NCBI RefSeq assembly: GCF_003846185.1
Contig: NZ_ML123034.1
Span: 814,890-878,889 of the forward strand
Source: Streptomyces sp. ADI96-02
GTDB taxonomy: Bacteria > Actinomycetota > Actinomycetes > Streptomycetales > Streptomycetaceae
Reading direction: 5' to 3'
Length of the DNA stretch: 64,000 nucleotides
The notes under the pieces are model-generated. The model was not told the DNA's origin. It saw nothing but the letters and a program-made list of their open reading frames with translations, and did no database searches. Positions 37,083-50,037 of the stretch are shown here, piece by piece (positions within the stretch are counted from its first letter, which is position 1; every line of letters starts with the position of its first letter). Both the position numbers and the translations under genes were made by a program.

Positions 37083-37295
37083 GGGTGGCTGACTGCCTCT
37101 CGGGCCGGACGGTGACGAGCAGCGCACCAGTCTAAGGGGTTCGGCGGTTCGCGGGCGGGCCGGACGGGAGGCTCACCTGCCCGTACGAGCGCGGCACGAT
37201 CCGGACGGCGGCCGGGGGGCGTACGCGCGCCGCGCACGCCCCGTGCGTAGGCACATACGCCCCGACAGCGTGACCACTTCCCGGGCTCGGGCGTT

Positions 37296-37313
37296 GGTCA
37301 AAGGAGATTGACC
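37296..37313. promoter_or_regulatory. Inverted repeat GGTCAA-6-TTGACC
   Basis: Perfect 6-bp arms around AGGAGA, 61 bp upstream of the small HTH protein and between it and the divergent fmt. The right arm could serve as a -35, but no good -10 follows. Operator function is a guess. Confidence 0.35.
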
Positions 37314-37373
37314 GAAGCGGGCCGCCCCGACCGTGGCCCGATCCCTTTCAACGCCGGTTCGAGAGGCTTCTTC

Positions 37374-37940
37374 ATGGCCGACCACGCAACCCACGACGCC
37401 CAAGCGCGGGCCAGCCTGCATCTTCTGGTGCGGGACATCGAGCGGGTCCGGCGGCAGGTGGACGCGCTGCGCACACTCACCGCCCAGCTGGGCAACGTCT
37501 ACCGTCCGCGCCGCTCCGGCCCCTCCGCGGGCTTCGTCGTCTACGGCAGGGCCCCGGCCCCCACCGTCCGCCTCGCCCAGGAGCTGCGGGACAGCGTCGA
37601 GACCCTGGTCACCGCGGCGGTCGACTTCGACCGCTCGCTCGGCTTCTCCTGGGACGCGGTGGGCTCGGCCCTCGGCGTCACCAAGCAGGCGGTGCACCGC
37701 CGTTACGGCTCCCGCCGGGCCGCGCCCCAGCCCGCCGCCGAGGCGGGCGCCGAGACGCCCGCGACGCCCCGCCCGGTCGCCGTCCCCGGCGGACTGCCCG
37801 GGTCCGCCGCCCAGGCCGGCGATTCCGCCGTCCCCGCGGTGCCCGCGGCGCGCGCGATGCCGCCGCAGTCCTCGACGGGCCGGCCGCCGCTGCGCGAGGA
37901 CGTGCGCCCCGGCGCGTTCCCGGGCCCGCGCAACGGCTGA
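37374..37940 (+). CDS. Hypothetical protein with helix-turn-helix-like segment
   Basis: 188 residues, ATG at 37374. The N-terminal half is helical and contains [21 protein letters not shown] (about 104-124), which fits a helix-turn-helix as in AsnC/MarR-like small regulators. The C-terminal half is a low-complexity Pro/Ala tail. A protein of this kind is conserved between fmt and priA in Streptomyces. No function is known; DNA binding is plausible from the motif alone. Confidence 0.75.
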   Translation: MADHATHDAQARASLHLLVRDIERVRRQVDALRTLTAQLGNVYRPRRSGPSAGFVVYGRAPAPTVRLAQELRDSVETLVTAAVDFDRSLGFSWDAVGSALGVTKQAVHRRYGSRRAAPQPAAEAGAETPATPRPVAVPGGLPGSAAQAGDSAVPAVPAARAMPPQSSTGRPPLREDVRPGAFPGPRNG

Positions 37941-37957
37941 CCCGTACGCCGCCCCCT

Positions 37958-37990
37958 CTGCCCCACCGTGCCGGTCGCACGGCGGGGCAG
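37958..37990. terminator. Bidirectional hairpin between convergent genes
   Basis: 14-bp stem with a single A-C mismatch (37958-37971 with 37977-37990), 5-nt loop, between the HTH protein (+) and priA (-). Confidence 0.7.
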
Positions 37991-38035
37991 TTCCGTCTCC
38001 CGCGCCGCCCCGTCTCCGGCACGGCGCAGACCGAC

Positions 38036-40195
38036 TCAGCCGATGTCGGGCGGGTCGATCCTGATCCGCACCTGATCGCCGCCGCCCTTGGCCGTCCGCG
38101 CCGCGCGAGCCTGCTTCAGCGCTCGTGCGAGCGCGGCGCCCCGCCCCGGCACCACCCGGATCAGGGCCCGCTCCCAGCTCTCGCCCGGCGGTGCGTCCCA
38201 CGGCCGGCGCGGCCGTCCCGGCTCCGCCGCGGGCACCGGAACCGGGCCCAGGATCTCGGCCTCCGGCGGCAGCCCGGCCGTGGCCAGGAAGGACGCCAGG
38301 GACTCTGCGGGCCCGCTCACCGACGCCATCCGGGAGACCGGCGGGAAGCCGAGCTCGGCCCGCTCCGCCAGCTCCCGCCGGGCGAATCCGGCCGGGTCCC
38401 AGCGCACCAGGGCCTGCACCGGGCGCAGCGTCGGCTCGGCCACGACCACCACCGTGCCGCCCTCGTCCTGGCCCCGCACCAGGGCGCCGGCCGCCGTCCA
38501 GCGGCGCAGCGCCTCCTCCCCCGCCCGCAGGTCGGGCCTGTTGAGCATGGCCCAGCCGTCCAGCAGCAGCGCGGCGGCGTAACCGCCCTCGGCGACGGGC
38601 TCCGCGCCGGGCGTGCTGACGACCAGGGCGGGCGCGTCGGGGACGGCGTCCAGGACGTGATCGCGGCCCGACGTGCGCACGGGCACGGCGGGGAAGGCCC
38701 GCCCCAGCTCCTCGGCGGTGCGCCGCGCGCCGACGATCCGGGCGCGCAGCCGGGTGGCTCCGCACGCCTCGCAGTGCCAGGCGCGCTCGGCCCGGCCGCA
38801 CCAGGCGCAGTTCAGGTCCTGCTGGTCGGGGGCCTCCAGCGGCCCGGCGCAGTGGCGGCAGCGGGCGGGCGTACGGCACAGCTCGCAGGCGAGCCGGGGG
38901 GCATAGCCCCGGCGGGGCACCTGGACGAGCACCGGACCGGTGCGCAGGCCGTCGCGCACGGTCTGCCAGGCGAGGCTGGGCAGCCGGGCCGAGCGGGCGG
39001 CCCCGTCGCGGGCGAGTTCGCCGTCGCCGACGGTACGGACGAGCGGGGCCGCGCGGCGCAGCCGCTCCCGGTCCGCGGCGAGCGGCAGCGCCCAGCCGCT
39101 CTCCACGAGCTGGGCGGCCTCGACGGTGCAGCTCGTGGAGCCGAGCAGGAAAGCGCACCGGCCCTGGGCGGCACGCAGCTCCAGCACCTCGCGGACGTGC
39201 GGGAAGGGGGCGTTGTCGTCGCTGTGGCTGGAGTCGCCGTCGTCCCAGACGGCGACCAGGCCCAGGTCCCTGACCGGGGCGAACATGGCGGCGCGGGTGC
39301 CGACGACGGCCCGGACCGAGCCGCGGCGCACCGCCAGCCACTGGCGGTAGCGCTTCTCCGGGCCGGAGTCGGCGGTGAGCAGGGCGTGCCGGCCGGACCC
39401 GAGCACGTCGGTGAGGGCCGTGTCGACGCGGGCGGCGGACCGGCCGTCCGGGACGACGACGAGCGCGCCGCGACCGGAGGAGAGCGTCGCCGCGACGGCG
39501 CGGGCGATCTCGCCGGGCCAGTGCGGTCCGGGCAGGGCGGTCCACACCGCGCGCGGCGCGCCGCCCTCGGCCAGGGCCCGCAGGAAGGCGGGGCCCTGGG
39601 CGTACCGCTCCCAGCTGCCGGGGTCCGGGGCGGGCGGCGGCGGCAGCGGCTCCGGGGACGGCTTGGACTCGGCCCGTCCGTTGCGCGGGGGGACGGCGAG
39701 CTGGAGCACGTCGGCGAGGCTGCCGGCGTACCGGTCGGCGACGGCGCGGGAGAGGGCCAGCAGCTCCGGTCCGAGGACCGGTTCGGGCGAGACGACGTAG
39801 GCGAGGGCGGCGAGCGCGCCCTGGTAGTCGGACTCGGCGCGGCGCTCGATGAGGAAGCCGTCGATCAGGCCGCCGCCCTCGCGCCGTCCGCCCTGCACAT
39901 TGCGCCCGCCGGCGCCGAACCGCACCCGCACCCGCACGCCGGGCCGCGCGTCGGCGTCCAGCTCCTCGGGGACCGCGTAGTCGAAGTACTGGTCGAGGTG
40001 GAGGACGCCCTTGTTGACCAGCACGCGGGCGACGGGCAGCTCCTTGGCCAGCGCCGCTCCGCGCCAGGTCCGCGGCTTGGCGCGCGGCACCTTGGCCCGG
40101 CGCACCGTCTCCCGGATCAGCGCGAGCTGCTCCGGCGCTCCGGCTCCGGGCTCGTCGGCGCCGGGCTCGTCGGCCTGCTCGTCTTCGCTGCTCAC
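38036..40195 (-). CDS. priA: Primosomal protein N' (PriA), actinobacterial type lacking helicase motifs
   Basis: Replication-restart protein, 719 residues from the GTG at 40195, which has TAGGAA upstream; a GTG eight codons earlier is possible. The N-terminal 3'-DNA-binding domain is present (VLVNKGVLHLDQYFDYAVPE). The zinc-binding domain keeps eight cysteines (CELC, CRHC, CAWC, CEAC). The Walker A motif, GVTGSGKT in E. coli, is replaced by TALPGPHWPG. The DEAH box is replaced by VAVWDDGDSS. Loss of these motifs is known in actinobacterial PriA and predicts no ATPase/helicase activity, leaving a scaffold role in primosome assembly. Confidence 0.9.
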   Translation of the reverse strand: MSSEDEQADEPGADEPGAGAPEQLALIRETVRRAKVPRAKPRTWRGAALAKELPVARVLVNKGVLHLDQYFDYAVPEELDADARPGVRVRVRFGAGGRNVQGGRREGGGLIDGFLIERRAESDYQGALAALAYVVSPEPVLGPELLALSRAVADRYAGSLADVLQLAVPPRNGRAESKPSPEPLPPPPAPDPGSWERYAQGPAFLRALAEGGAPRAVWTALPGPHWPGEIARAVAATLSSGRGALVVVPDGRSAARVDTALTDVLGSGRHALLTADSGPEKRYRQWLAVRRGSVRAVVGTRAAMFAPVRDLGLVAVWDDGDSSHSDDNAPFPHVREVLELRAAQGRCAFLLGSTSCTVEAAQLVESGWALPLAADRERLRRAAPLVRTVGDGELARDGAARSARLPSLAWQTVRDGLRTGPVLVQVPRRGYAPRLACELCRTPARCRHCAGPLEAPDQQDLNCAWCGRAERAWHCEACGATRLRARIVGARRTAEELGRAFPAVPVRTSGRDHVLDAVPDAPALVVSTPGAEPVAEGGYAAALLLDGWAMLNRPDLRAGEEALRRWTAAGALVRGQDEGGTVVVVAEPTLRPVQALVRWDPAGFARRELAERAELGFPPVSRMASVSGPAESLASFLATAGLPPEAEILGPVPVPAAEPGRPRRPWDAPPGESWERALIRVVPGRGAALARALKQARAARTAKGGGDQVRIRIDPPDIG

Positions 40196-40311
40196 AGCCA
40201 AATTCCTACCAGAAGCCACCGACAGCGGCCCCGGGCCCCACGGCCGCGACCACGCCGCCGGGGCCCGGCCACCGCGATCGGTGTCCGGGCCCCGGCAGTC
40301 GTGGCGGGCGT

Positions 40312-40330
40312 CGGTCCTCGTCGAGGACCG
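40312..40330 (-). terminator. Hairpin after metK
   Basis: CGGTCCT-CGTCG-AGGACCG, 7-bp stem with 5-nt loop, 9 nt past the metK stop. Confidence 0.5.
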
Positions 40331-40338
40331 CGGCGGTC

Positions 40339-41547
40339 CTACAGGCCCGCGGCCGTCCGCAGGGCGTCCACGCGGTCGGTGCGCTCCCAGGTGAAGTCGG
40401 GAAGTTCGCGGCCGAAGTGGCCGTAGGCCGCGGTCTGCGCGTAGATCGGGCGGAGCAGGTCGAGGTCGCGGATGATCGCGGCCGGGCGGAGATCGAAGAC
40501 CTCGCCGATGGCGTGCTCGATCTTCTCGGTGTCGACCGCCGCGGTGCCGAAGGTCTCGACGAACAGGCCCACCGGCTCGGCCTTGCCGATGGCGTACGCG
40601 ACCTGGACCTCGCAGCGGGCGGCGAGGCCGGCGGCCACCACGTTCTTGGCGACCCAGCGCATCGCGTACGCGGCGGAGCGGTCGACCTTGGACGGGTCCT
40701 TGCCGGAGAAGGCGCCGCCGCCGTGGCGGGCCATGCCGCCGTAGGTGTCGATGATGATCTTGCGGCCGGTCAGGCCGGCGTCGCCCATCGGGCCGCCGAT
40801 CTCGAAGCGGCCGGTCGGGTTGACGAGGAGCCGGTAGCCCTCGGTGTCCAGCTTGATGCCGTCCTCGACGAGCTGCGCGAGCACGTGCTCGACGACGAAC
40901 TCGCGGATGTCCGGGGCGAGCAGCGAGTCCAGGTCGATGTCGCTGGCGTGCTGCGAGGAGACGACGACCGTGTCCAGCCGGATCGCCTTGTCGCCGTCGT
41001 ACTCGATGGTGACCTGGGTCTTGCCGTCGGGGCGCAGGTAGGGGATGGTCCCGTTCTTGCGCACCTCGGACAGGCGCCGCGAGAGGCGGTGTGCGAGGTG
41101 GATCGGGAGCGGCATCAGCTCCGGCGTCTCGTCGCAGGCGTAGCCGAACATCAGGCCCTGGTCACCCGCGCCCTGCTTGTCGAGCTCGTCCTCGTCCCCT
41201 TCGACCCGCTTCTCGTACGCGGTGTCGACGCCCTGGGCGATGTCCGGCGACTGTGCGCCGATGGACACCGAGACGCCGCAGGAAGCGCCGTCGAAGCCCT
41301 TCTTGGAGGAGTCGTAGCCGATCTCCAGCACCTTGTTGCGCACGAGGTTGGGGATGTCGGCGTAGGCCTTGGTCGTGACCTCGCCCGCGACATGCACCAG
41401 ACCAGTGGTGATCAAGGTCTCGACGGCCACGCGCGAGGCGGGGTCCTCCCGCAGGAGGGCGTCGAGAATCGTGTCGCTGATCTGGTCAGCGATCTTGTCG
41501 GGGTGACCCTCGGTAACAGATTCCGAGGTGAAGAGACGGCGGGACAC
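40339..41547 (-). CDS. metK: S-adenosylmethionine synthetase
   Basis: Makes SAM from methionine and ATP. 402 residues. The N-terminus [18 protein letters not shown], the loop [12 protein letters not shown] and the phosphate-binding [19 protein letters not shown] are all intact. It is separated from coaBC by 199 bp. I looked there for a SAM riboswitch and did not find one. In Streptomyces SAM level influences antibiotic production, but nothing here adds to that. Confidence 0.97.
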   Translation of the reverse strand: MSRRLFTSESVTEGHPDKIADQISDTILDALLREDPASRVAVETLITTGLVHVAGEVTTKAYADIPNLVRNKVLEIGYDSSKKGFDGASCGVSVSIGAQSPDIAQGVDTAYEKRVEGDEDELDKQGAGDQGLMFGYACDETPELMPLPIHLAHRLSRRLSEVRKNGTIPYLRPDGKTQVTIEYDGDKAIRLDTVVVSSQHASDIDLDSLLAPDIREFVVEHVLAQLVEDGIKLDTEGYRLLVNPTGRFEIGGPMGDAGLTGRKIIIDTYGGMARHGGGAFSGKDPSKVDRSAAYAMRWVAKNVVAAGLAARCEVQVAYAIGKAEPVGLFVETFGTAAVDTEKIEHAIGEVFDLRPAAIIRDLDLLRPIYAQTAAYGHFGRELPDFTWERTDRVDALRTAAGL

Positions 41548-41746
41548 ATCGCTCCCTGGGGTTGCAGCGGCTGCTGGCTGATCATGGGTGGTGCGGCCGG
41601 GAGCTGCGCCCGGCGCGTACCGTCGGCCAGTTTATCGGTCGCATCCGGTGACCGGGCCATCCGTCTCGCCCTTCGGGAGCTCGGTGTCCGTGATCACGCG
41701 GGATGCCAGTAGGACAATCCACCCGTAAAGGCGGTTAATTTACCCG

Positions 41747-42991
41747 TTATGAGCCAGTTTCGCTCGCCCGGGGGGTGGATTGTGACATCTCACTGAATCG
41801 TCCGGAAACCACATCCCAGACCGTGTCGGCAAGCGCTTCCTTGGGGCCGTGGGGCACCGCCGTCTCCGTCCCGTCCGCGGCGAGGACGACCGCTTCGTTC
41901 TCCTCGGAGCCGAAGGTCCTGCTCTCCCCCACCTCGTTGACCACGAGCAGATCGCAGCCCTTGCGGCGGAGCTTGTCGCGGCCGTTGGCCAGCACGTCGT
42001 CCGTCTCGGCGGCGAAGCCCACGACGATCTGGTCCGGCCGGGCCCGCTCCGCGGAGATCTCGGCGAGGATGTCGGGGTTGCGGACCAGGGCCACGGTCGG
42101 GGCCTCCTGGCCGTCCTTCTTCTTGATCTTGCCCGGGGCGTACTCGGCCGGCCGGAAATCGGCCACCGCGGCGGCCATGACCACGATGTCCGCCTCGGGC
42201 GCGGCCTTGAGCACGGCCTCCCGCAGCTGCACCGCCGTGCCGACGCGCAGGACGTCGGCCCCGGCGGGGTCGGGAAGACCCGTGTTGGCCTCGATCAGGG
42301 TGACCCGGGCGCCACGGGCCACCGCCGTGCGCGCCAGCGCGTAGCCCTGCTTGCCGGAGGAGCGGTTGCCCAGGTAGCGGACCGGGTCCAGCGGTTCGCG
42401 GGTGCCGCCCGCGCTGATCACCACATGGCGGCCGGCCAGATCAGGGGCCCGCACCCCGCGCGCCAGCACCCGGCGGCAGACCTCGAAGATCTCGCCCGGG
42501 TCGGGCAGCCGGCCCTTGCCCGTGTCCACCCCGGTGAGGCGGCCGACGGCGGGCTCGACGACGACGGCGCCCCGGCGGCGCAGCGTGGCGACGTTCTCCC
42601 GGGTGGCCGGGTGCTCCCACATCTCGGTGTGCATGGCCGGGGCGAAGACCACCGGGCAGCGTGCGGTCAGGAGCGTGTTGGTGAGCAGGTCGTCGGCGAG
42701 TCCGTGGGCGGCCTTGGCCAGCATGTCCGCGGTGGCCGGGGCGACCACCACGAGGTCGGCGCCCTGCCCGATCCGTACGTGCGGGACCTCGTGCACGTCG
42801 TCCCAGACCTCGGCGGAGACCGGGTGGCCGGAGAGCGCCGACCAGGTGGCCGCGCCCACGAAGTGCAGCGAGGAGGCGGTCGGAACGACCCGTACGTCGT
42901 GCCCGGACTCGGTCAGCCGGCGCAGCAGCTCGCACGCCTTGTAGGCGGCGATGCCCCCGCTCACCCCCAGGACCACCTTCGGCTTGTGCAC
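41747..42991 (-). CDS. coaBC: Bifunctional phosphopantothenoylcysteine decarboxylase / phosphopantothenate-cysteine ligase
   Basis: Two steps of coenzyme A synthesis. 414 residues from the GTG at 42991 (HKPKVVLGVSGGIAAYKA), preceded by GGGGAG. The N-terminal FMN decarboxylase domain (about 1-180) has APAMHTEMW. The C-terminal CTP-dependent ligase (about 190-405) has ISAGGTREPLDPVRYLGNRSSGKQG and AAVADFRP. Middle of the gmk-rpoZ-coaBC run. Confidence 0.95.
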   Translation of the reverse strand: MHKPKVVLGVSGGIAAYKACELLRRLTESGHDVRVVPTASSLHFVGAATWSALSGHPVSAEVWDDVHEVPHVRIGQGADLVVVAPATADMLAKAAHGLADDLLTNTLLTARCPVVFAPAMHTEMWEHPATRENVATLRRRGAVVVEPAVGRLTGVDTGKGRLPDPGEIFEVCRRVLARGVRAPDLAGRHVVISAGGTREPLDPVRYLGNRSSGKQGYALARTAVARGARVTLIEANTGLPDPAGADVLRVGTAVQLREAVLKAAPEADIVVMAAAVADFRPAEYAPGKIKKKDGQEAPTVALVRNPDILAEISAERARPDQIVVGFAAETDDVLANGRDKLRRKGCDLLVVNEVGESRTFGSEENEAVVLAADGTETAVPHGPKEALADTVWDVVSGRFSEMSQSTPRASETGS

Positions 42992-43080
42992 TGCGTCTCC
43001 CCGCACTCGGCAACGTATCGGCAACGTGTCCGTCCCATGCTGCCTCACCGCGCTGCCGCCGTTCACCCGGGCCCGGACAC

Positions 43081-43117
43081 ACCTCAGGCCCGGCGGGCGG
43101 GCCGCCGGGCCTGAGGT
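43081..43117 (-). terminator. Terminator after rpoZ
   Basis: Perfect 16-bp stem ACCTCAGGCCCGGCGG (43081-43096) with 43102-43117, loop GCGGG, 17 nt downstream of the rpoZ stop. Confidence 0.8.
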
Positions 43118-43134
43118 GAAGGTGGTGCTGCCGC

Positions 43135-43407
43135 CTACTGCGCGGGGCCCTCGATGGCCTCGGAGGTCAGCAGGCCCGCGTTGATCTCGCGGAGCGCGAT
43201 CGAGAGCGGCTTCTCGTGGACGTGGGTGTCGACGAGCGGACCGACGTACTCGAGGAGGCCTTCGCCGAGCTGCGAGTAGTACGCGTTGATCTGGCGGGCG
43301 CGCTTGGCCGCGTAGATCACCAGGCTGTACTTCGAGTCGGTGGCCTCGAGGAGCTCATCAATCGGCGGGTTGATGATGCCCTCGGGCGTGGTGATGGAAG
43401 AGGACAC
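43135..43407 (-). CDS. rpoZ: RNA polymerase omega subunit
   Basis: Small assembly subunit of RNA polymerase, 90 residues. [27 protein letters not shown] is the conserved omega core (shown here in part). GTG at 43407 with GGAAGG upstream. Between gmk and coaBC as in other Streptomyces. Omega binds ppGpp in some bacteria. Confidence 0.95.
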   Translation of the reverse strand: MSSSITTPEGIINPPIDELLEATDSKYSLVIYAAKRARQINAYYSQLGEGLLEYVGPLVDTHVHEKPLSIALREINAGLLTSEAIEGPAQ

Positions 43408-43503
43408 TCTCTGCCTTCCGAAGGGGGTAAAGGTCAAAGAAATCTTTGACAGTGCGGGCTCCGGCCGTCCGGCGGTGAACCGGGCCCCGTGTCGGCGGTT
43501 GTC

Positions 43504-44121
43504 TCAGCCGCTGCTGTCAGGGAGGTCGGAAGCCTGCAGCATCAAGGCTAGCAGCTCACGCGCCACATCCTCGACGGAGGTGTTGACGAGCGTCGTATCG
43601 AACTCGGACTCGGCGGCCAGTTCGATCCGGGCGGCGGCCAGCCGGCGCTCGATGACCTCGGGCGCCTCGGTGCCCCGGCCGGTGAGCCGGCGCACCAGCT
43701 CGTCCCAGCTCGGCGGGGCCAGGAAGACCAGGCGCGCGTCGGCCATCGACTGGCGCACCAGCCGGGCGCCCTGGAGGTCGATCTCCAGGAGGACCGGCTC
43801 CCCGGCCTCCAGCCGGTCCAGTACGGCGCGGCGCGGCGTGCCGTAGCGGTTGCCCGCGAACTCGGCCCACTCCAGCAGTTCGCCGTTGGCGACGAGCTTG
43901 TCGAACTCCTCGTCGTCCACGAAGAAGTAGTGGACGCCGTTGCGCTCCCCGGGGCGCGGCTTGCGGGTCGTCGCCGACACGGAGAGCCAGACCTCGGGGT
44001 GAACGGTGCGCATATGAGCGACGACCGTGCTCTTGCCGACGCCCGAAGGGCCGGAGAGCACGGTCAGCCGCGGACGTACGTCCGGGGGTACGGGGGACGT
44101 CCCCCGGGATGTTGCAGCCAT
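43504..44121 (-). CDS. gmk: Guanylate kinase
   Basis: Phosphorylates GMP to GDP. 205 residues; P-loop GPSGVGKST at about residues 24-32, GMP-binding [11 protein letters not shown] and YGTP. The N-terminal extension of about 17 residues is Pro/Ser rich. It is 38 bp downstream of sIHF and likely co-transcribed with it. Confidence 0.95.
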   Translation of the reverse strand: MAATSRGTSPVPPDVRPRLTVLSGPSGVGKSTVVAHMRTVHPEVWLSVSATTRKPRPGERNGVHYFFVDDEEFDKLVANGELLEWAEFAGNRYGTPRRAVLDRLEAGEPVLLEIDLQGARLVRQSMADARLVFLAPPSWDELVRRLTGRGTEAPEVIERRLAAARIELAAESEFDTTLVNTSVEDVARELLALMLQASDLPDSSG

Positions 44122-44159
44122 GGAGCGATTATCCAGGTTCTCAGGGGTGCCTGAGAACG

Positions 44160-44483
44160 TCAGGCGGCGCCGCCGCCGAACTCGCGCTCCAGGGATGCGA
44201 TCTGGTTGGAGCCGAGCCCCCGGACCCGGCGGCTCTCGGAGATGCCGAGACGCTCCATGATCTGCTTGGCACGGACCTTGCCGACTCCCGGCAGGGACTC
44301 CAGGAGGGCGGAGACCTTCATCTTCCCGATGACGTCGTTCTCCTGGCCCTGCTTGATGACCTCGTGGAGGGAGGCGCCGGAGTGCTTGAGTCGATTCTTG
44401 ACCTCGGCCCGCTCCCGGCGAGCCGCGGCGGCCTTTTCGAGCGCGGCTGCGCGCTGTTCAGGGGTAAGGGGCGGAAGAGCCAC
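44160..44483 (-). CDS. sihf: Actinobacterial integration host factor (sIHF)
   Basis: Nucleoid-associated DNA-binding protein of 107 residues, starting at the GTG at 44483. The helix-two-turn-helix segment [22 protein letters not shown] and the C-terminal [18 protein letters not shown] match sIHF/mIHF. The S. coelicolor protein binds DNA without strict sequence preference and affects topology, sporulation and antibiotic production. It is the first gene of the sIHF-gmk-rpoZ-coaBC run. A palindrome lies 74 bp upstream (44557-44579). Confidence 0.95.
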   Translation of the reverse strand: MALPPLTPEQRAAALEKAAAARRERAEVKNRLKHSGASLHEVIKQGQENDVIGKMKVSALLESLPGVGKVRAKQIMERLGISESRRVRGLGSNQIASLEREFGGGAA

Positions 44484-44556
44484 GCCTACGTCACCTCGGA
44501 TGTCGATCTGTCGGATACGGACCGGTGGGGAAGCTGGACGCCCCTCACCTGCTGAG

Positions 44557-44579
44557 CAACGAACACGCTGTGCTCGTTG
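44557..44579. promoter_or_regulatory. Palindrome upstream of sIHF
   Basis: CAACGA (44557-44562) and TCGTTG (44574-44579), with inner CAC/GTG pairs, form a 23-bp nearly perfect palindrome in the sIHF upstream region. Candidate operator; no regulator is known to me. Confidence 0.4.
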
Positions 44580-44631
44580 GCTCTCGACGGAGACTAGCGG
44601 CCAAGGCCGCTGTAGTCAGCGAGAACAGACG

Positions 44632-44663
44632 AAAAGTCCTGGTCAGCCTTGGCCGACCAGGAC
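44632..44663 (-). terminator. Intrinsic terminator of the pyr operon
   Basis: Minus-strand 9-bp stem GTCCTGGTC/GACCAGGAC (44655-44663 with 44636-44644) followed by TTTT (44635-44632). Located 58 nt past the pyrF stop. One of the few with a T-tract in this window. Confidence 0.85.
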
Positions 44664-44721
44664 ATTTCTGACATAACAACCGAGTTTTGCGTCAGTAATT
44701 CGTCAACACGCTGTAAACGTG

Positions 44722-45567
44722 TCAGGGTCGACTGCCGGAGACGGCCTCGCGGATCTCGTCCGCGAACCGTTCGGCGGCCTCGCGCAGCCCTGCCGCGTCC
44801 GGGCCGTGGCGCAGCACGCCCCGGCTCACGCTGGGCACCACGTTGCCGACCTGGCCGCCGAAGACCGCCGGCAGATCCGCCGGGGTCGCGCCCTGGGCCC
44901 CGATGCCGGGCGCGAGGAGCGGCCCGTTGATCGCCAGGTCCGCCCCCGCGTCGCCGAGCGTCGCGCCGACCACCGCGCCGACCGAGCCGAGCGGCGCGGC
45001 GCCCGCGTTCTCGGCGGCCATGTGGTCGAGCATCAGCTGCGCCAGCGAGCGGCCGCCGGCAGCCGTGGCGCGCTGGACCTCGGCGCCCTCCGGATTGGAG
45101 GTGAGGGCCAGCACGAAGACGCCGGACCCCGAGGCCGCCGCCGCGTCCAGGGCCGGGCGCAGCGAACCGAAGCCGAGGTACGGCGAGACGGTGAGCGCGT
45201 CGGAGAACAGCGGGGAGCCGGGGTCGAGGTAGGTCGCGGCGTAGGCGCCCATCGTGGAGCCGATGTCGCCGCGCTTGGCGTCCATCAGGACCAGGGCCCC
45301 GGCCGCCCGCGCCTCCTCGACGGCCTTCTCCAGGACCGCGGTGCCGCGTGAGCCGAAGCGCTCGAAGAACGCGGACTGCGGCTTGAGGACGGCGACCCGG
45401 TCGGCGAGGGCCTCGACGACGGTGCGGGTGAAGCGCTCCAGACCGGCGACGTCGTCGGCCAGGCCCCAGGAGGTGAGCAGCGAGGCGTGCGGGTCGATGC
45501 CGACGCAGAGCGGTCCGCGGGTGTCCATGGCGTGGCGCAGGCGGGCGCCGAAGGGCTGGGGCGTCAC
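44722..45567 (-). CDS. pyrF: Orotidine-5'-phosphate decarboxylase
   Basis: Final step of UMP synthesis. 281 residues, the longer type 2 form, with [18 protein letters not shown] holding the catalytic Lys/Asp/Lys network. GTG start overlaps the pyrD stop by 4 bp. Last gene of the operon. Confidence 0.95.
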   Translation of the reverse strand: MTPQPFGARLRHAMDTRGPLCVGIDPHASLLTSWGLADDVAGLERFTRTVVEALADRVAVLKPQSAFFERFGSRGTAVLEKAVEEARAAGALVLMDAKRGDIGSTMGAYAATYLDPGSPLFSDALTVSPYLGFGSLRPALDAAAASGSGVFVLALTSNPEGAEVQRATAAGGRSLAQLMLDHMAAENAGAAPLGSVGAVVGATLGDAGADLAINGPLLAPGIGAQGATPADLPAVFGGQVGNVVPSVSRGVLRHGPDAAGLREAAERFADEIREAVSGSRP

Positions 45568-46676
45568 CGGTCGGCCTTCTTCCGGGTCTCGGCGCCGACG
45601 GCTTCGGCGAGGGTGGCGTACGGGGAGGCGGCCAGCCGGGCGGCGAGGCCGCGGTGGACGGCGCGGGCGTAGAACGGCCCCTCGTAGACGAAGGCGCTGT
45701 AGCCCTGGACCAGGGTGGCCCCGGCCAGGATGCGCTGCCAGGCGTCCTCGGCGTTCTCGACGCCTCCGACACCCACCAGGGTGATCCTGTCGCCCACCCG
45801 GGCGTACAGGCGGCTCAGGACCTCCAGGGAGCGTTCCTTGAGCGGGGCGCCGGAGAGTCCGCCGGTCTCCGCGACCAGGCCGGGAGCCGACCTCAGGCCC
45901 AGCCCCTCGCGGGCGATGGTGGTGTTGGTGGCGATGACGCCGTCCAGACCCAGCTCCACAGCGAGGTCGGCGACGGCGTCGACGTCCTCGTCCGCGAGGT
46001 CGGGGGCGATCTTGACGAGCAGCGGCACGCGTCGGACGGTGACCGTGCGGTCGGCCGCCTCGCGCACGGCGGTCAGCAGCGGGCGCAGCGACTCGGTGGC
46101 CTGGAGGTCGCGCAGGCCGGGGGTGTTGGGCGAGGAGACGTTGACGACCAGGTAGTCGGCGTGCGCGGCCAGCCGCTCGGTGGACTTCACGTAGTCGGCG
46201 ACGGCCTCGGCCTCCGGCACCGCCTTGGTCTTGCCGATGTTGACGCCGACGGTGGTGCGGAAGACCGGCCTGCGGGCGGCCAGGCGGGCGGCGACGGCGG
46301 CGGAGCCCTCGTTGTTGAAGCCCATGCGGTTGATCAGCGCGCGGTCCGCGACCAGGCGGAAGAGGCGTCGCTTCGGGTTGCCGGGCTGGGGCTCGCCGGT
46401 GACGGTGCCGATCTCGACGTGGTCGAAGCCGAGCATCGCCATGCCGTCGATGGCGACGGCGTTCTTGTCGAAGCCCGCGGCCAGCCCGAACGGGCCGTGC
46501 ATCCGCAGGCCGAGGGCCTCGGTGCGCAGCTCCTTGTGGCGGGGGGCCAGGGCGGCGGCGGCGAGGGTGCGCAGCACCGGGACGCGGGCGGCGAGGCGGA
46601 TCCAGCGGAAGGCGGCGTGGTGGGCCCGCTCGGGGTCCATCCGCCGGAAGACCAGCCGGAAGAAGAGCTTGTACAT
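45564..46676 (-). CDS. pyrD: Dihydroorotate dehydrogenase, class 2
   Basis: Oxidises dihydroorotate to orotate, passing electrons to quinone. 370 residues. The N-terminal helical extension ([19 protein letters not shown]) that associates with the membrane marks the quinone-linked class 2. FMN-binding GLAAGFDKN and the catalytic-Ser region [11 protein letters not shown] are present. An intercistronic hairpin (46692-46719) precedes the gene. Confidence 0.95.
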   Translation of the reverse strand: MYKLFFRLVFRRMDPERAHHAAFRWIRLAARVPVLRTLAAAALAPRHKELRTEALGLRMHGPFGLAAGFDKNAVAIDGMAMLGFDHVEIGTVTGEPQPGNPKRRLFRLVADRALINRMGFNNEGSAAVAARLAARRPVFRTTVGVNIGKTKAVPEAEAVADYVKSTERLAAHADYLVVNVSSPNTPGLRDLQATESLRPLLTAVREAADRTVTVRRVPLLVKIAPDLADEDVDAVADLAVELGLDGVIATNTTIAREGLGLRSAPGLVAETGGLSGAPLKERSLEVLSRLYARVGDRITLVGVGGVENAEDAWQRILAGATLVQGYSAFVYEGPFYARAVHRGLAARLAASPYATLAEAVGAETRKKADR

Positions 46677-46691
46677 GGTGTCCTCACGGAG

Positions 46692-46719
46692 AGGGGGACA
46701 CCGTTTCCGGTGTCCCCCT
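46692..46719 (-). other. Perfect hairpin between carB and pyrD
   Basis: 12-bp stem AGGGGGACACCG/CGGTGTCCCCCT with a 4-nt loop, in the only sizeable gap of the pyr operon (52 bp). No T-tract. It could be an RNA-processing or stability element setting the ratio of Car enzyme to PyrD/PyrF. Confidence 0.6.
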
Positions 46720-46728
46720 GCTGGGCTG

Positions 46729-50029
<3,301 letters not shown>

Positions 50030-50037
<8 letters not shown>

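Noticed and set aside
37173..39545. Minus-strand open frame of 790 codons overlapping priA and the HTH protein
   Set aside because: Runs in a wrong frame of priA and antisense to the 37374 gene; Arg/Pro/Gly-rich with no recognisable motif.
41548..41746. Possible SAM riboswitch upstream of metK
   Set aside because: I looked for SAM-I/II-type conserved cores on the minus strand and saw none. A covariance-model search would settle it.
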